Assembly (NCBI GenBank): GCA_937907165.1
Contig: CALCUH010000064.1
Span: forward strand, 1 to 25,943
Reading direction: 5' to 3'
From: an uncultured Bacteroidales bacterium
Lineage (GTDB): Bacteria > Bacteroidota > Bacteroidia > Bacteroidales > Paludibacteraceae
DNA length: 25,943 bases
Position 1 is the first letter of the stretch. Every line of letters begins with the position of its first letter. The position numbers and the translations under genes were made by a program. This document shows, piece by piece, positions 8,377 to 16,554 of the stretch. The notes under the pieces were generated by a model. It searched no databases. It saw only the letters and a program-made list of their open reading frames with translations, and was not told the DNA's origin.

Positions 8377-9492
8377 TTATTCAAACACATTATCAGTAGA
8401 TGGGAAAAATCCCAAATCCACGAACTCATATGGCGCGCATGTCGCTGCGCCATTGTAAATCGCCCACATACATAGCGCGAATGTTAAACAACAAAAGCCG
8501 ATGACTGGGACTTTATATATAACATCTTTCTTTTGACAGAATACATACATGAAAAATGCATATATCACGATTCTGAATGGAAGAAAATAAAGATTCAATC
8601 GATCCAAATAAGTTCCTCCGATACAATTCTGGAGGATACTGCCTATGAAAAACAATTTATAATACAACTCGAATCCGACGTCATTGTAAAGTTTCTTTAG
8701 CTTGTCATATAGCCAAATGCAGGAAATATCCATGAACATCCAAATGAAAGTAGCAATACCCATTGAGTTCTTTTGATTGGTCCAATCCAATGTTTTTAAA
8801 TATTCCATTTCGTCTGCTGAGTCACCAAATCCTGTAACCGATGCAATTCCTCCCAAATTGGAGAATATGAACTCTTTCAAGAATGCTCCAGCTGCCACTG
8901 AGGCGAAAAATATCACATATTGGATCCACTTATCGTCTTTCACTTTCAGGGGTAACAAGAAATAAAAAACACCCAAAGGATATGCCGATTTATGAATGGA
9001 TCCTGCTAAAATTATAAAAAATGCGTATGGTATTATTCTCCTTTCATGAATGAATCGAACAGAATACAAAAATATACAAAACGCCATATTCTGGCGAAGA
9101 ACATTATCCCAACCAAACAATGCTAAAGTTGTGAATAGAAAGAAGAAACTCCAAGGCAGAATGAATTTAAAGTTTTGGAATGCTCTAACAAAGAATAGAA
9201 TTTGCACAAAAGCTCCAAACAAGAAAAGCGTGGAAAAATGGAATTCCATATCGTGGAAAAATTTGGAGATAAATGTAAATCCATATTCCATTTTCGGGAA
9301 GAGTTTCGGATTAAAAAAGAATCCTCTATAAGACATATAGTCATCACCCACATGATAACGGAGACCTATCACCAATGTGAAGATTCCGATAATCATATAA
9401 GCGAACACCCTTTTATTGGTCATGCTGTATTGATATGACAAGAATATCAATACGATCATCAACATTATATAGACATAATATGCTAAAAACAT
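8377..9492 (-). CDS. EpsG-family membrane protein, candidate Wzy-type repeat-unit polymerase
   Basis: A 371-residue, highly hydrophobic protein with about ten membrane segments spread over its whole length. Near residue 50 it has YHVGDDYMSYRGFFF, resembling the conserved G-x-D-x-x-x-Y segment early in the EpsG/Wzy family, followed by aromatic-rich helices. It is the only polytopic protein in the synthesis block apart from the two initiating transferases, which supports the role of polymerase joining flipped repeat units in the periplasm. A flippase (Wzx) is not found beside it. Wzy-type proteins diverge strongly, so the call rests on topology, this motif and the gene context. Confidence 0.75.
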   Translation of the reverse strand: MFLAYYVYIMLMIVLIFLSYQYSMTNKRVFAYMIIGIFTLVIGLRYHVGDDYMSYRGFFFNPKLFPKMEYGFTFISKFFHDMEFHFSTLFLFGAFVQILFFVRAFQNFKFILPWSFFFLFTTLALFGWDNVLRQNMAFCIFLYSVRFIHERRIIPYAFFIILAGSIHKSAYPLGVFYFLLPLKVKDDKWIQYVIFFASVAAGAFLKEFIFSNLGGIASVTGFGDSADEMEYLKTLDWTNQKNSMGIATFIWMFMDISCIWLYDKLKKLYNDVGFELYYKLFFIGSILQNCIGGTYLDRLNLYFLPFRIVIYAFFMYVFCQKKDVIYKVPVIGFCCLTFALCMWAIYNGAATCAPYEFVDLGFFPSTDNVFE

Positions 9493-9503
9493 AGACGTCC
9501 TTT

Positions 9504-10301
9504 TTAAAAAAACGATCCTGAATTTCTTTTTTTCTTTTTCAAAGCTAAAATCGCATTGACTATGCCTTGTGGTAAAAACCTGATAATAATATCATTTTTC
9601 ACAAAAGATATTAATTTCACCCACCACTTTTTATTTCGCCAACTCGCATCATAATGATGGATTGTCAACGTAACATCTTCGATCTTAATCTTATTTGTCA
9701 AATAGTCTTTCGGCGCAAAATACTCTTTAGGATATATTGTAAAACCTTCAATCGTTTGGATTGACGGTTGTTCGCTCATTCCTTTAGTGATTAGTAATTC
9801 GGATATGTAAGCGACAACCGTTTTTTCATTTAGACTTCCATCCGCATTAATAAAATTTAGTGAAGAATACATGTCAAGCATTTCCTTGAACAGATTCATA
9901 TTAGGTTCTGCACCCACACCTAATCCGGGATTGACCGCATTGCCCTTTCCTGCCACCATAGAACCATTAGGCAAACGCATGTAATCTTGTTCAAAACCCA
10001 TGAAAGGTCCTTGGGAAATCACTTGATCAAGTGGGCGGATGACCTCTACATCAGTATCGAAATATATACCTCCATAATGGTATAGAATCCAAAATCTCGC
10101 ATAATCACTTACAAATGCATATTTCTTTGCAGAATATGCGTCCTTAACATATTGTACAGCGTTAATATCGAAATTATTTTCATTCCATTCTTTTATAACA
10201 TAATCTGGAAAGTATTGACGCCATGATGCGATACATTTTTGGGCCAATTCAGATAAAGGATTATGTCCAAACCAACAATAATGGATTATATGAGGTATCA
10301 T
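9504..10301 (-). CDS. GT32-type (OCH1-like / Gly_transf_sug) glycosyltransferase
   Basis: A 265-residue GT-A enzyme. The N-terminus MIPHIIHYCWFGHNPLSELA and the segment SDYARFWILYHYGGIYFDTD are diagnostic for the DxD-containing sugar-binding region family. The metal-binding DTD is at 82-84. Such enzymes are common in Bacteroidales and Streptococcus capsule loci and transfer hexoses from nucleotide sugars. The C-terminus is basic (KKKKRNSGSFF). It is preceded by the 352-residue transferase gene (6-bp gap) and followed by the polymerase gene (11-bp gap). Sugar specificity is unknown. Confidence 0.87.
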   Translation of the reverse strand: MIPHIIHYCWFGHNPLSELAQKCIASWRQYFPDYVIKEWNENNFDINAVQYVKDAYSAKKYAFVSDYARFWILYHYGGIYFDTDVEVIRPLDQVISQGPFMGFEQDYMRLPNGSMVAGKGNAVNPGLGVGAEPNMNLFKEMLDMYSSLNFINADGSLNEKTVVAYISELLITKGMSEQPSIQTIEGFTIYPKEYFAPKDYLTNKIKIEDVTLTIHHYDASWRNKKWWVKLISFVKNDIIIRFLPQGIVNAILALKKKKRNSGSFF

Positions 10302-10307
10302 AATGTA

Positions 10308-11366
10308 TTATACTTTCTTATTTTTACCTGAAAGAACTTCAAAGGCGTGTATAATCTTAGCAACACACAATCCGTATTTTTCTATCAAGTGAAAATTGTG
10401 TCTTGCCAAAGCCATATCGTTTTCGGATCTATAGTCGAAATCGCTCAACATCTTTCTGTTTTCATCATTGAATTTCAATGAATTATCTGGAATATAGTTG
10501 AATTCTGGTTGCTCGTCAATTATCTGTGAGGCATAATCATAATCCAAAGCATGGTTGCCTTTTTTCTCAACTGCGACACAATATTCACCTGTACCGTCAA
10601 ATCCATGATTCCTTACCTTGGAAATAATGGGGGATATGCAATATTTACCTTGACAAGCGATGTATGCGCGGAGTGAGATGTCCGAACACATCTTCAGTAA
10701 GGGAACTTGGCTGCCGAATGATAGCGCTGCGGAAAAATAGTCTCTGAAACAGGAGTCTATCATTCGCTCATAATATCTATTCTTCACGACTACACCCGCA
10801 TCTTTCAACATTTGTCCTGATTCTATATATTTTGCGTAGCCTTCTTTTTTGGATCTCCAAAAACCTAACCCCCAAGAAGAAACGCTGAAATTCTGTTTGA
10901 AGCAAGTTGCTCCATCTTCATGTCGCCATTCTATTGGATATGAATAACCGGAAACAAATATCACATCCGGATCATTTCGATATTCCCAAAGACATTTATC
11001 TTCATATTCCAAGAAATTAGGAGAGAATTCTGCATCATCATCTGTACGGATCCAACATTCATAACGTTCCCAAACATAATGGATTAAATCCTTGGTGTTC
11101 TTGAAACTTCCCCAATTCTCATTTCTCTTGAAAACAGTAAATTTGGAGAAATATTTGGAGAAATCATCACCATCCAGATAATCACATATTTCCTGCCATC
11201 CTTTTTTATATTTTTCAGCTGGTGGATAATCTAATCCAACATATATGTCTGTATATTTAGCCCATCCGTTTTTTTTTAGACTCTCGATAAGACGAATGAA
11301 ATGTGTTGACCTACATAAAGTAGGAATAACGACTGGCGCAAAATATATATCCTTGTTGTTTACCAT
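10308..11366 (-). CDS. Probable GT-A fold glycosyltransferase (poorly characterised family)
   Basis: A 352-residue protein beginning MVNNKDIYFAPVVIPTLCRS. The N-terminal half looks like a GT-A nucleotide-sugar domain: a PVVIPTLCR strand-loop, IYVGLDYP, NWGSFKNTKDLI, and an acidic cluster RTDDDAEFS with Asp109-111 that would bind metal and nucleotide sugar. This part recalls GNT-I-like or GT2-like transferases. The C-terminal half (about 180-352) is not one I recognise. Position in the synthesis block, 28 bp after the WbqC-like gene and 6 bp before the GT32 gene, supports a transferase role in building the repeat unit. Family assignment is less certain than for its neighbours. Confidence 0.7.
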   Translation of the reverse strand: MVNNKDIYFAPVVIPTLCRSTHFIRLIESLKKNGWAKYTDIYVGLDYPPAEKYKKGWQEICDYLDGDDFSKYFSKFTVFKRNENWGSFKNTKDLIHYVWERYECWIRTDDDAEFSPNFLEYEDKCLWEYRNDPDVIFVSGYSYPIEWRHEDGATCFKQNFSVSSWGLGFWRSKKEGYAKYIESGQMLKDAGVVVKNRYYERMIDSCFRDYFSAALSFGSQVPLLKMCSDISLRAYIACQGKYCISPIISKVRNHGFDGTGEYCVAVEKKGNHALDYDYASQIIDEQPEFNYIPDNSLKFNDENRKMLSDFDYRSENDMALARHNFHLIEKYGLCVAKIIHAFEVLSGKNKKV

Positions 11367-11394
11367 TTTTGTTTTCAGACTATATACAAAACAT

Positions 11395-12117
11395 TTAATG
11401 TAATTGCATTATGTCTTTTTTATTGTCATATAATCGATATTCGCTCAATAGTTTTTTAGTTTCTTCTCTCGAATTAAACATGATAACGTCGATAATAGAC
11501 AAATACTCGACAAAAGTATTATTGAACTGCGTGTAATATATCGGGTTCGTTTTAATAAATTTCAAGGTCATATTTCTTTTGGTGAACTCGTCAAAATCAT
11601 AAAGACTTGTTCCTCCAATCGCATTGATATACGTATCGGCTCCTAATTTCTCACAAATATCATAGATTCGGTACTCTCTTTTGAGCAGATGATTGTCTGG
11701 GAAAGACGAAGAAAACATGAATTTGGTTTTTATATCTAAATAATCTGCGATTATTTCCATCGAATTTGCTAAGAAATAGGCCAGATTATTGTTTTTACAT
11801 TCAAATATTTTTTCCAACAAATTATAACCTTCTTGAAAATTTGGACTTTTATTATAACAATGGATAATGGTCTTTTTCATTTTTTCAAAGTTCATATCCA
11901 AAATATAAGTTTCGTTGATGTTTTTATTTTGGCTAGCTTTAGCTAATGCCAAACCATAATACATCGGTTCATTATGGTTCAGAATGCGGTTTCTATTGAC
12001 CCATCCTCTATTAATATAAGCGTAATCGTCTCCAATAATAAAAACATCAGCGCAATTAATTAATTGCCAAAATCCAATATAGGGTATAAAATATGGTTGG
12101 TTTAATGCGAGTATCAT
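11395..12117 (-). CDS. WbqC-like family protein
   Basis: A 240-residue protein beginning MILALNQPYFIPYIGFWQLI, then CADVFIIGDDYAYINRGWVN and RNRIL. This is the recognisable start of the WbqC-like protein family found in O-antigen and capsule clusters. These proteins are often encoded next to DegT-type aminotransferases, as here (21-bp gap), and have been suggested to act in formation or acylation of amino sugars; the reaction is not firmly established. There is no signal peptide or membrane segment, so it is probably cytoplasmic. I infer a role on the sugar made or aminated by the neighbouring aminotransferase. Confidence 0.8.
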   Translation of the reverse strand: MILALNQPYFIPYIGFWQLINCADVFIIGDDYAYINRGWVNRNRILNHNEPMYYGLALAKASQNKNINETYILDMNFEKMKKTIIHCYNKSPNFQEGYNLLEKIFECKNNNLAYFLANSMEIIADYLDIKTKFMFSSSFPDNHLLKREYRIYDICEKLGADTYINAIGGTSLYDFDEFTKRNMTLKFIKTNPIYYTQFNNTFVEYLSIIDVIMFNSREETKKLLSEYRLYDNKKDIMQLH

Positions 12118-12138
12118 CTGATAGATATAATTATTAAT

Positions 12139-13248
12139 TTATTTTTTTACCAGTTCAATAATTCTTCCTATATCATCCTTTGATAAGGCGTGGTGCATCG
12201 GAAGACAAATGACAGAGTTTGCCATTTTATGTGCATTGGGTAAATTTTGTGGGTTTGCTGATTCCAACCCCCTATATGTGGAGAATTCAGAGATAAGAGG
12301 GAAGAAATAACGACGTCCCAAAACATTAGCTGCTTTCATTTTCATATATAAATCGTCTCGGGACATGCCATATTTTAATTCGTCGATAAAAATCGGGAAG
12401 TAAGAGTAATTATGTTTAACTCCCGGCATGTCGTCAAAGAACGATATACCTTCCACATCTCTCAACGCTTCTCGGTATGCAATGGCAACTTGGTGACGGG
12501 CTTCAATCGCAGCGTCTACTTGTCTGAGATTCAATATTCCATAAGCTGAACGAAGCTCATCCATCTTAGAATTGATGCCAGGTCCGACAACAACAGTTTC
12601 GCCAGCGAATCCGAAATTTTTTAGATAATCAATCCGACGTTTTGTCATCTCATCATGCATTACCATTGCACCGCCTTCGATGGTATTAAATACTTTCGTC
12701 GCATGAAAGGAAAGAGTTGACATATCTCCTGCATTAAGCACGCTTTCCCCGTTGACTTCAACACCGAAAGCGTGGGCGGCATCATATATGACTTTTAGTC
12801 CATATCGGTCTGCTATTTCTTGGATGCGTTGCGTATCACAAGGTTTCCCATAAACATGTACTGGCATAATTGCTGTCGTTTTAGGAGTGATTGCGGCTTC
12901 GATTTTTTCCGGATCCAAATTACCGGTTTGGGTATCAATGTCTACGAAAACCGGCTTTATGCCGTTCCACCATAAGGCGTGAGTAGTCGCGACAAAACTA
13001 TATGGAGTAGTAATCACTTCACCTGTAATACGTAAAGCTTGGAGTGCTGTAATCAACGGTAATGTGCCATTTGTAAAAAGACTAACAAAAGGAACTTTAA
13101 GATAGTCAGCTAATTCTTTTTCCAATTGTTTGTGGAACACACCATTATTAGTTATGTATTTAGAGTTCCATATTTCTTTTAATAAATTTTGAAACTCTTC
13201 CAAATCCGGCAGCAACGGTGATGTTACTGTAATTAAATCATTATTCAT
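12139..13248 (-). CDS. DegT/DnrJ/EryC1/StrS family PLP-dependent sugar aminotransferase
   Basis: A 369-residue fold-type I aminotransferase that would aminate a keto-sugar nucleotide. Visible family features are the substrate/PLP region FTNGTLPL (58-65), TTPYSFVATTHA (80-91), the PLP-contacting aspartate in DAAHAFG (156-162) and the Schiff-base lysine K185 in SFHATKVFNTIEGGAM. It resembles the 3- or 4-keto-6-deoxyhexose aminotransferases of O-antigen loci. No nucleotidyltransferase, dehydratase or isomerase for making the keto-sugar is visible in the window. The 113-bp gap before it, after the phosphatase gene, separates the regulatory/export head from the synthesis block. Confidence 0.92.
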   Translation of the reverse strand: MNNDLITVTSPLLPDLEEFQNLLKEIWNSKYITNNGVFHKQLEKELADYLKVPFVSLFTNGTLPLITALQALRITGEVITTPYSFVATTHALWWNGIKPVFVDIDTQTGNLDPEKIEAAITPKTTAIMPVHVYGKPCDTQRIQEIADRYGLKVIYDAAHAFGVEVNGESVLNAGDMSTLSFHATKVFNTIEGGAMVMHDEMTKRRIDYLKNFGFAGETVVVGPGINSKMDELRSAYGILNLRQVDAAIEARHQVAIAYREALRDVEGISFFDDMPGVKHNYSYFPIFIDELKYGMSRDDLYMKMKAANVLGRRYFFPLISEFSTYRGLESANPQNLPNAHKMANSVICLPMHHALSKDDIGRIIELVKK

Positions 13249-13316
13249 AATTATTTTATAAAATCACTGCTAGCATTATATATATTCGAACCCATCAGTA
13301 TTGTAACGATATATAA

Positions 13317-13360
13317 ATTGGGGTTGAAAATCCTAATGTTTTATATATAAATAACCCAAT
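13317..13360 (-). other. Weak inverted repeat between phosphatase and aminotransferase genes
   Basis: ATTGGGGTT at 13317-13325 and AACCCAAT at 13353-13360 can pair as an 8-bp stem with one bulged G and a 27-base A/T-rich loop. It lies just downstream of the phosphatase stop codon, so on the minus strand it could be a weak terminator or RNA-processing site. There is no clear T-run after it. The remaining 113-bp gap holds nothing else that I can name, and no consensus promoter. Confidence 0.3.
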
Positions 13361-13361
13361 G

Positions 13362-14069
13362 TCATCTTATTGAAAGAAGACGCTCAATATCTACTTTCCT
13401 AAGTTTCCTATTTGCGAAATCAGCCTCAAAACGATGTACGTCAGTACCAACAAAATCGTATAACCCTTTTTCTAACAGGTAACAAGCTTTCTTCTTAACG
13501 TCATCGCCGTAGCGTCCTGCTAAAGCTGGTAAATTAAGTTGAAATTTAACGCCTTTATTCTTTAAATCTTCAAACTTTTCTTTTTGCATGTAATTGTAAC
13601 GCTCAGGATGTGCTAACATTGGCCATAATCCCAATGAACGGATTTTTTGCGTGACATCTTCGAAATAGCTAGGAGAAGAATAATATGAAGTCTCAATCAA
13701 CAAATGATCTCCATTGTAACCATGAACCAACAAATCGTTTTCTTTCAAACGACGAATCAAAAGATTGTCTACCATATATTCAGCCGCTAAATGCAGTTTC
13801 ATACTCCCCTTGTATGCCTCACATAAAACAGAAAACTTTTCTTTTAGTTTTTCAGTCGAATTGGGAAAGTCTTCCATAATATGAGATGTGCAATATATTT
13901 CTTTCATTCCGAGGTTCTCATACATGGATAAAACAGAAAGAGCATCCTCTAAGGTTTGAATACCATCATCAACGCCCGGTAATAAATGTGTATGGCAGTC
14001 GACCATACCTGAGCAAAGGCCAGAAGTTTGTAATGTTGAGAGTTTGTTAAAGAAATCAAAAAAAGACAT
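13362..14069 (-). CDS. CpsB/YwqE-type PHP-domain protein-tyrosine phosphatase
   Basis: A 235-residue metal-dependent phosphatase of the PHP superfamily, expected to remove phosphates from the C-terminal tyrosine cluster of the Wzc-like kinase and so reset chain-length control. The metal-binding motif HTHLLPGVDDG is at 26-36. Further family motifs follow: AEYMVD, LIETSYY, LAHPERY and GTDVHR near the C-terminus. The protein is about the usual length for CpsB/YwqE. It is encoded 66 bp after the kinase gene at 14136-16532, which is the likely substrate, and an 11-bp stem hairpin lies in that gap. It is the only such phosphatase in the window, although two kinases are present. Confidence 0.9.
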   Translation of the reverse strand: MSFFDFFNKLSTLQTSGLCSGMVDCHTHLLPGVDDGIQTLEDALSVLSMYENLGMKEIYCTSHIMEDFPNSTEKLKEKFSVLCEAYKGSMKLHLAAEYMVDNLLIRRLKENDLLVHGYNGDHLLIETSYYSSPSYFEDVTQKIRSLGLWPMLAHPERYNYMQKEKFEDLKNKGVKFQLNLPALAGRYGDDVKKKACYLLEKGLYDFVGTDVHRFEADFANRKLRKVDIERLLSIR

Positions 14070-14091
14070 TATTAAACAACATATAATTAAG

Positions 14092-14126
14092 AGGATTGTT
14101 CCAAATAATAAAGATGGAACAATCCT
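14092..14126. terminator. Strong intra-operon hairpin, possible attenuator or partial terminator
   Basis: AGGATTGTTCC (14092-14102) and GGAACAATCCT (14116-14126) form a perfect 11-bp stem with a 13-base A/T-rich loop, between the kinase and phosphatase genes. The better T-run (TTTT, 14126-14129) follows on the plus strand. On the minus strand, in which the operon is read, only TCTTAATTATAT follows, so full rho-independent termination is unlikely. Attenuation, RNA processing or protection of upstream mRNA are all possible. Confidence 0.6.
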
Positions 14127-14135
14127 TTTATATTA

Positions 14136-16532
14136 TCAACTATATGAATAATAATCACTACTATAATAACCGTTGTGATATGAGTATTTACCTTTTTCCA
14201 TGGCAGTCCCATTAAGGATTAATGTCATGTTCTTAAAGCGGTTATCGTTATAAAGTTGTGATAAATCATCAAGCATTGTACGCTCCAAAAGTCCGGTACG
14301 GACAACAAATAAAGTACGATCTGCGTAGTTTTCTACTATTTGTGCGTCAGCTACAATATCAATAGGAGGACAATCGACAAAGACATAGTCATACTCGGCT
14401 TTTAACTTATTAATAGCTTCTCCCAGCAAACCGTTACCGATGAGCTCTGATGGGTTTGGAGGAATGGTTCCAACAGGAATCATATCCAATCCCACATTGC
14501 CATCAGTAGCTTTTACCAATATTTCCTCTACGCTATTTACCTTTCCACTCAAGAATGTACTAAGTCCGACGTCTGGACTTTTGGCCCATTGAGAGAGAGA
14601 GGCGTGTCGCATATCTCCATCGATCATCAAGACTTTTTTGTCCTTAATAGCCAAACTCAAGGCGGTGTTCATGCAAAGGAAAGTTTTTCCGCTACCTGCG
14701 TTATAGGAGGTGAATAGAATGACATTGCTATCTTTCTTAACCATAAATTCCAAATTAGTACGTAACACGCGGAATGCTTCATTGATAGCATTCCTGTTGC
14801 CATGTTCGACAACAGCATCGTTTCCTTTGTCTTTCCTTCTCCAGAACTGCCACCATTGCTTTGGTTGTTTTGCCAACGGAATTTCTCCCAATAAAGGAAT
14901 AGGTACTTGCTCTAAATCTTTTTTGCCTCGTAACGTCGTGTTCAAAGTCTCTTTAATATAAATTAGAGCTAAAGGTACTATTAAACCGATTGCCAGAGCC
15001 ACTAATAATATATTACGTTTTTTAGGAGCATCAGGACGCATACTACCTCCTGGTCGTTTAATAATACGTGTATTGTATGCTGTAAAGGATTGAGAAAGCT
15101 CATTTTCCTCACGTTTCTGTAGTAGGAACAAATACAATTGCTCTTTAACCGCTTGCTGTCGTTCTGCGGAAAGCAACATCTCAGCTTGTTTAGGATTTGA
15201 GGAAATACGAGACAAAGCTTGTTGCTCACTATGTTTCAAGTTTCTAATTTGGTTGTCAATCGCAGCGATTTGGTTATCGATAGAAACTAATATCGCACTT
15301 CGCATTGATGCCAAATCAATATCCATTTGCTTGACAAGGTCATTTTCGGAACTACTATTAGATTCCAACCTGTTTCTTTTCAACAATTGTTCGTTATACT
15401 CGGAAATCTGGGTCTCGATATTAGCGTTCTGCAAATTGGAACTTACAGGCAACACTTTGGTCTGATTTTTTTGAATAGAAAGATAGTCGCGAATATAGTT
15501 GGTCATATACAGTTGTGAGTTCAAATCACGTATTTGATTTGAAATGTTCGCGTTTTCTTGCATATACATCTCTGCCACAGCTTTTACATCCGGCAAAAGG
15601 TTTTTACTTTTATAAGAAGATATGTCGTTATCAACGGATGAAAGTTCATTTTCGATGATATTTAAACGTTCATTGATGAACATTGATGTACCATCGGCTA
15701 TTTGGTTTTTATCCTTGATCCAATTCTCGTTATATACCTTTATCAACATCTCCAAAATATCATCCGCACGTTGGATGGAGACATCTTTAACTTCTAAAGT
15801 AATGATGTCGGCTTTATCATCATCTTGAGTTACATTCAATGCGCCTGACCAATTTTCTTGAGATGAGAACATGTTTAAACGGGTCACATGCATACTAGAT
15901 ACTTGACTTCCTATATATTTAGGACAACGTTCTACCAACATACGGCCAAGAGGAGTGTTTACAGTATCTCCTAATGAACACATGACAGGTTCATCAACTT
16001 TCATCACTTCTTTATTGACCGTATAGGCGAAATGGTCGATTTTGACATAATTTTTTGATGCGACAGAGTCTCCTAAAGACACATCACAATATACATTATC
16101 ATTATCCGTCAAATCCAAGAATGAAACAATTACTGGAAGGTTAGATCCATAAAGGACAAAATCATGAAGACTTCCGTCTATCGTATAATTCACATCCAAA
16201 TGTAGACGTTTAACTACTTCAAACATTACGTCAGATGATAGTAAAGCCCTCAATTCATTATTAACATTGGTATTCGTGGCGAACATGCCACCCATGTCGT
16301 TGAATGCGTTTTGTAGATTCATTCCGGGACCACCTTTTGCTTCGGATTTGATTTGAACTTCCGCCGTACGAGTGTACGATTCTGGTGTCTTTAAAATATA
16401 AAGAATGGCCAATGCCAAAACAATGGTGAATGAGATGGCGAACCAATGCCATTTCTTCACACATAGCAAAATCAATTCACCTAATTCGATGAAGTCTTCT
16501 TGACTACCTGTTTTTTTCTTAGTTTCTTCCAT
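14136..16532 (-). CDS. Wzc-like polysaccharide chain-length/export tyrosine autokinase (copy 2)
   Basis: A 798-residue inner-membrane BY-kinase with the same plan as the one at 175-2571. It has an N-terminal membrane segment (about 29-48, HWFAISFTIVLALAILYIL), a periplasmic Wzz/GNVR-like region with coiled coils, and a second membrane segment near 510-530. The cytoplasmic ATPase domain has Walker A YNAGSGKT (610-617), Walker A' LMIDGDMR (Asp638) and Walker B VFVDCPP. The last 16 residues hold seven tyrosines (783, 785, 789, 790, 794, 795, 797). The likely partner phosphatase gene follows. Shared blocks with copy 1, such as SYTRTAEVQIKS and DVMFEVVKRLHLD, show common ancestry, but substitutions run through the whole protein. 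Confidence 0.93.
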   Translation of the reverse strand: MEETKKKTGSQEDFIELGELILLCVKKWHWFAISFTIVLALAILYILKTPESYTRTAEVQIKSEAKGGPGMNLQNAFNDMGGMFATNTNVNNELRALLSSDVMFEVVKRLHLDVNYTIDGSLHDFVLYGSNLPVIVSFLDLTDNDNVYCDVSLGDSVASKNYVKIDHFAYTVNKEVMKVDEPVMCSLGDTVNTPLGRMLVERCPKYIGSQVSSMHVTRLNMFSSQENWSGALNVTQDDDKADIITLEVKDVSIQRADDILEMLIKVYNENWIKDKNQIADGTSMFINERLNIIENELSSVDNDISSYKSKNLLPDVKAVAEMYMQENANISNQIRDLNSQLYMTNYIRDYLSIQKNQTKVLPVSSNLQNANIETQISEYNEQLLKRNRLESNSSSENDLVKQMDIDLASMRSAILVSIDNQIAAIDNQIRNLKHSEQQALSRISSNPKQAEMLLSAERQQAVKEQLYLFLLQKREENELSQSFTAYNTRIIKRPGGSMRPDAPKKRNILLVALAIGLIVPLALIYIKETLNTTLRGKKDLEQVPIPLLGEIPLAKQPKQWWQFWRRKDKGNDAVVEHGNRNAINEAFRVLRTNLEFMVKKDSNVILFTSYNAGSGKTFLCMNTALSLAIKDKKVLMIDGDMRHASLSQWAKSPDVGLSTFLSGKVNSVEEILVKATDGNVGLDMIPVGTIPPNPSELIGNGLLGEAINKLKAEYDYVFVDCPPIDIVADAQIVENYADRTLFVVRTGLLERTMLDDLSQLYNDNRFKNMTLILNGTAMEKGKYSYHNGYYSSDYYSYS

Positions 16533-16554
16533 AAACTGACTGTATATGTTTTTA

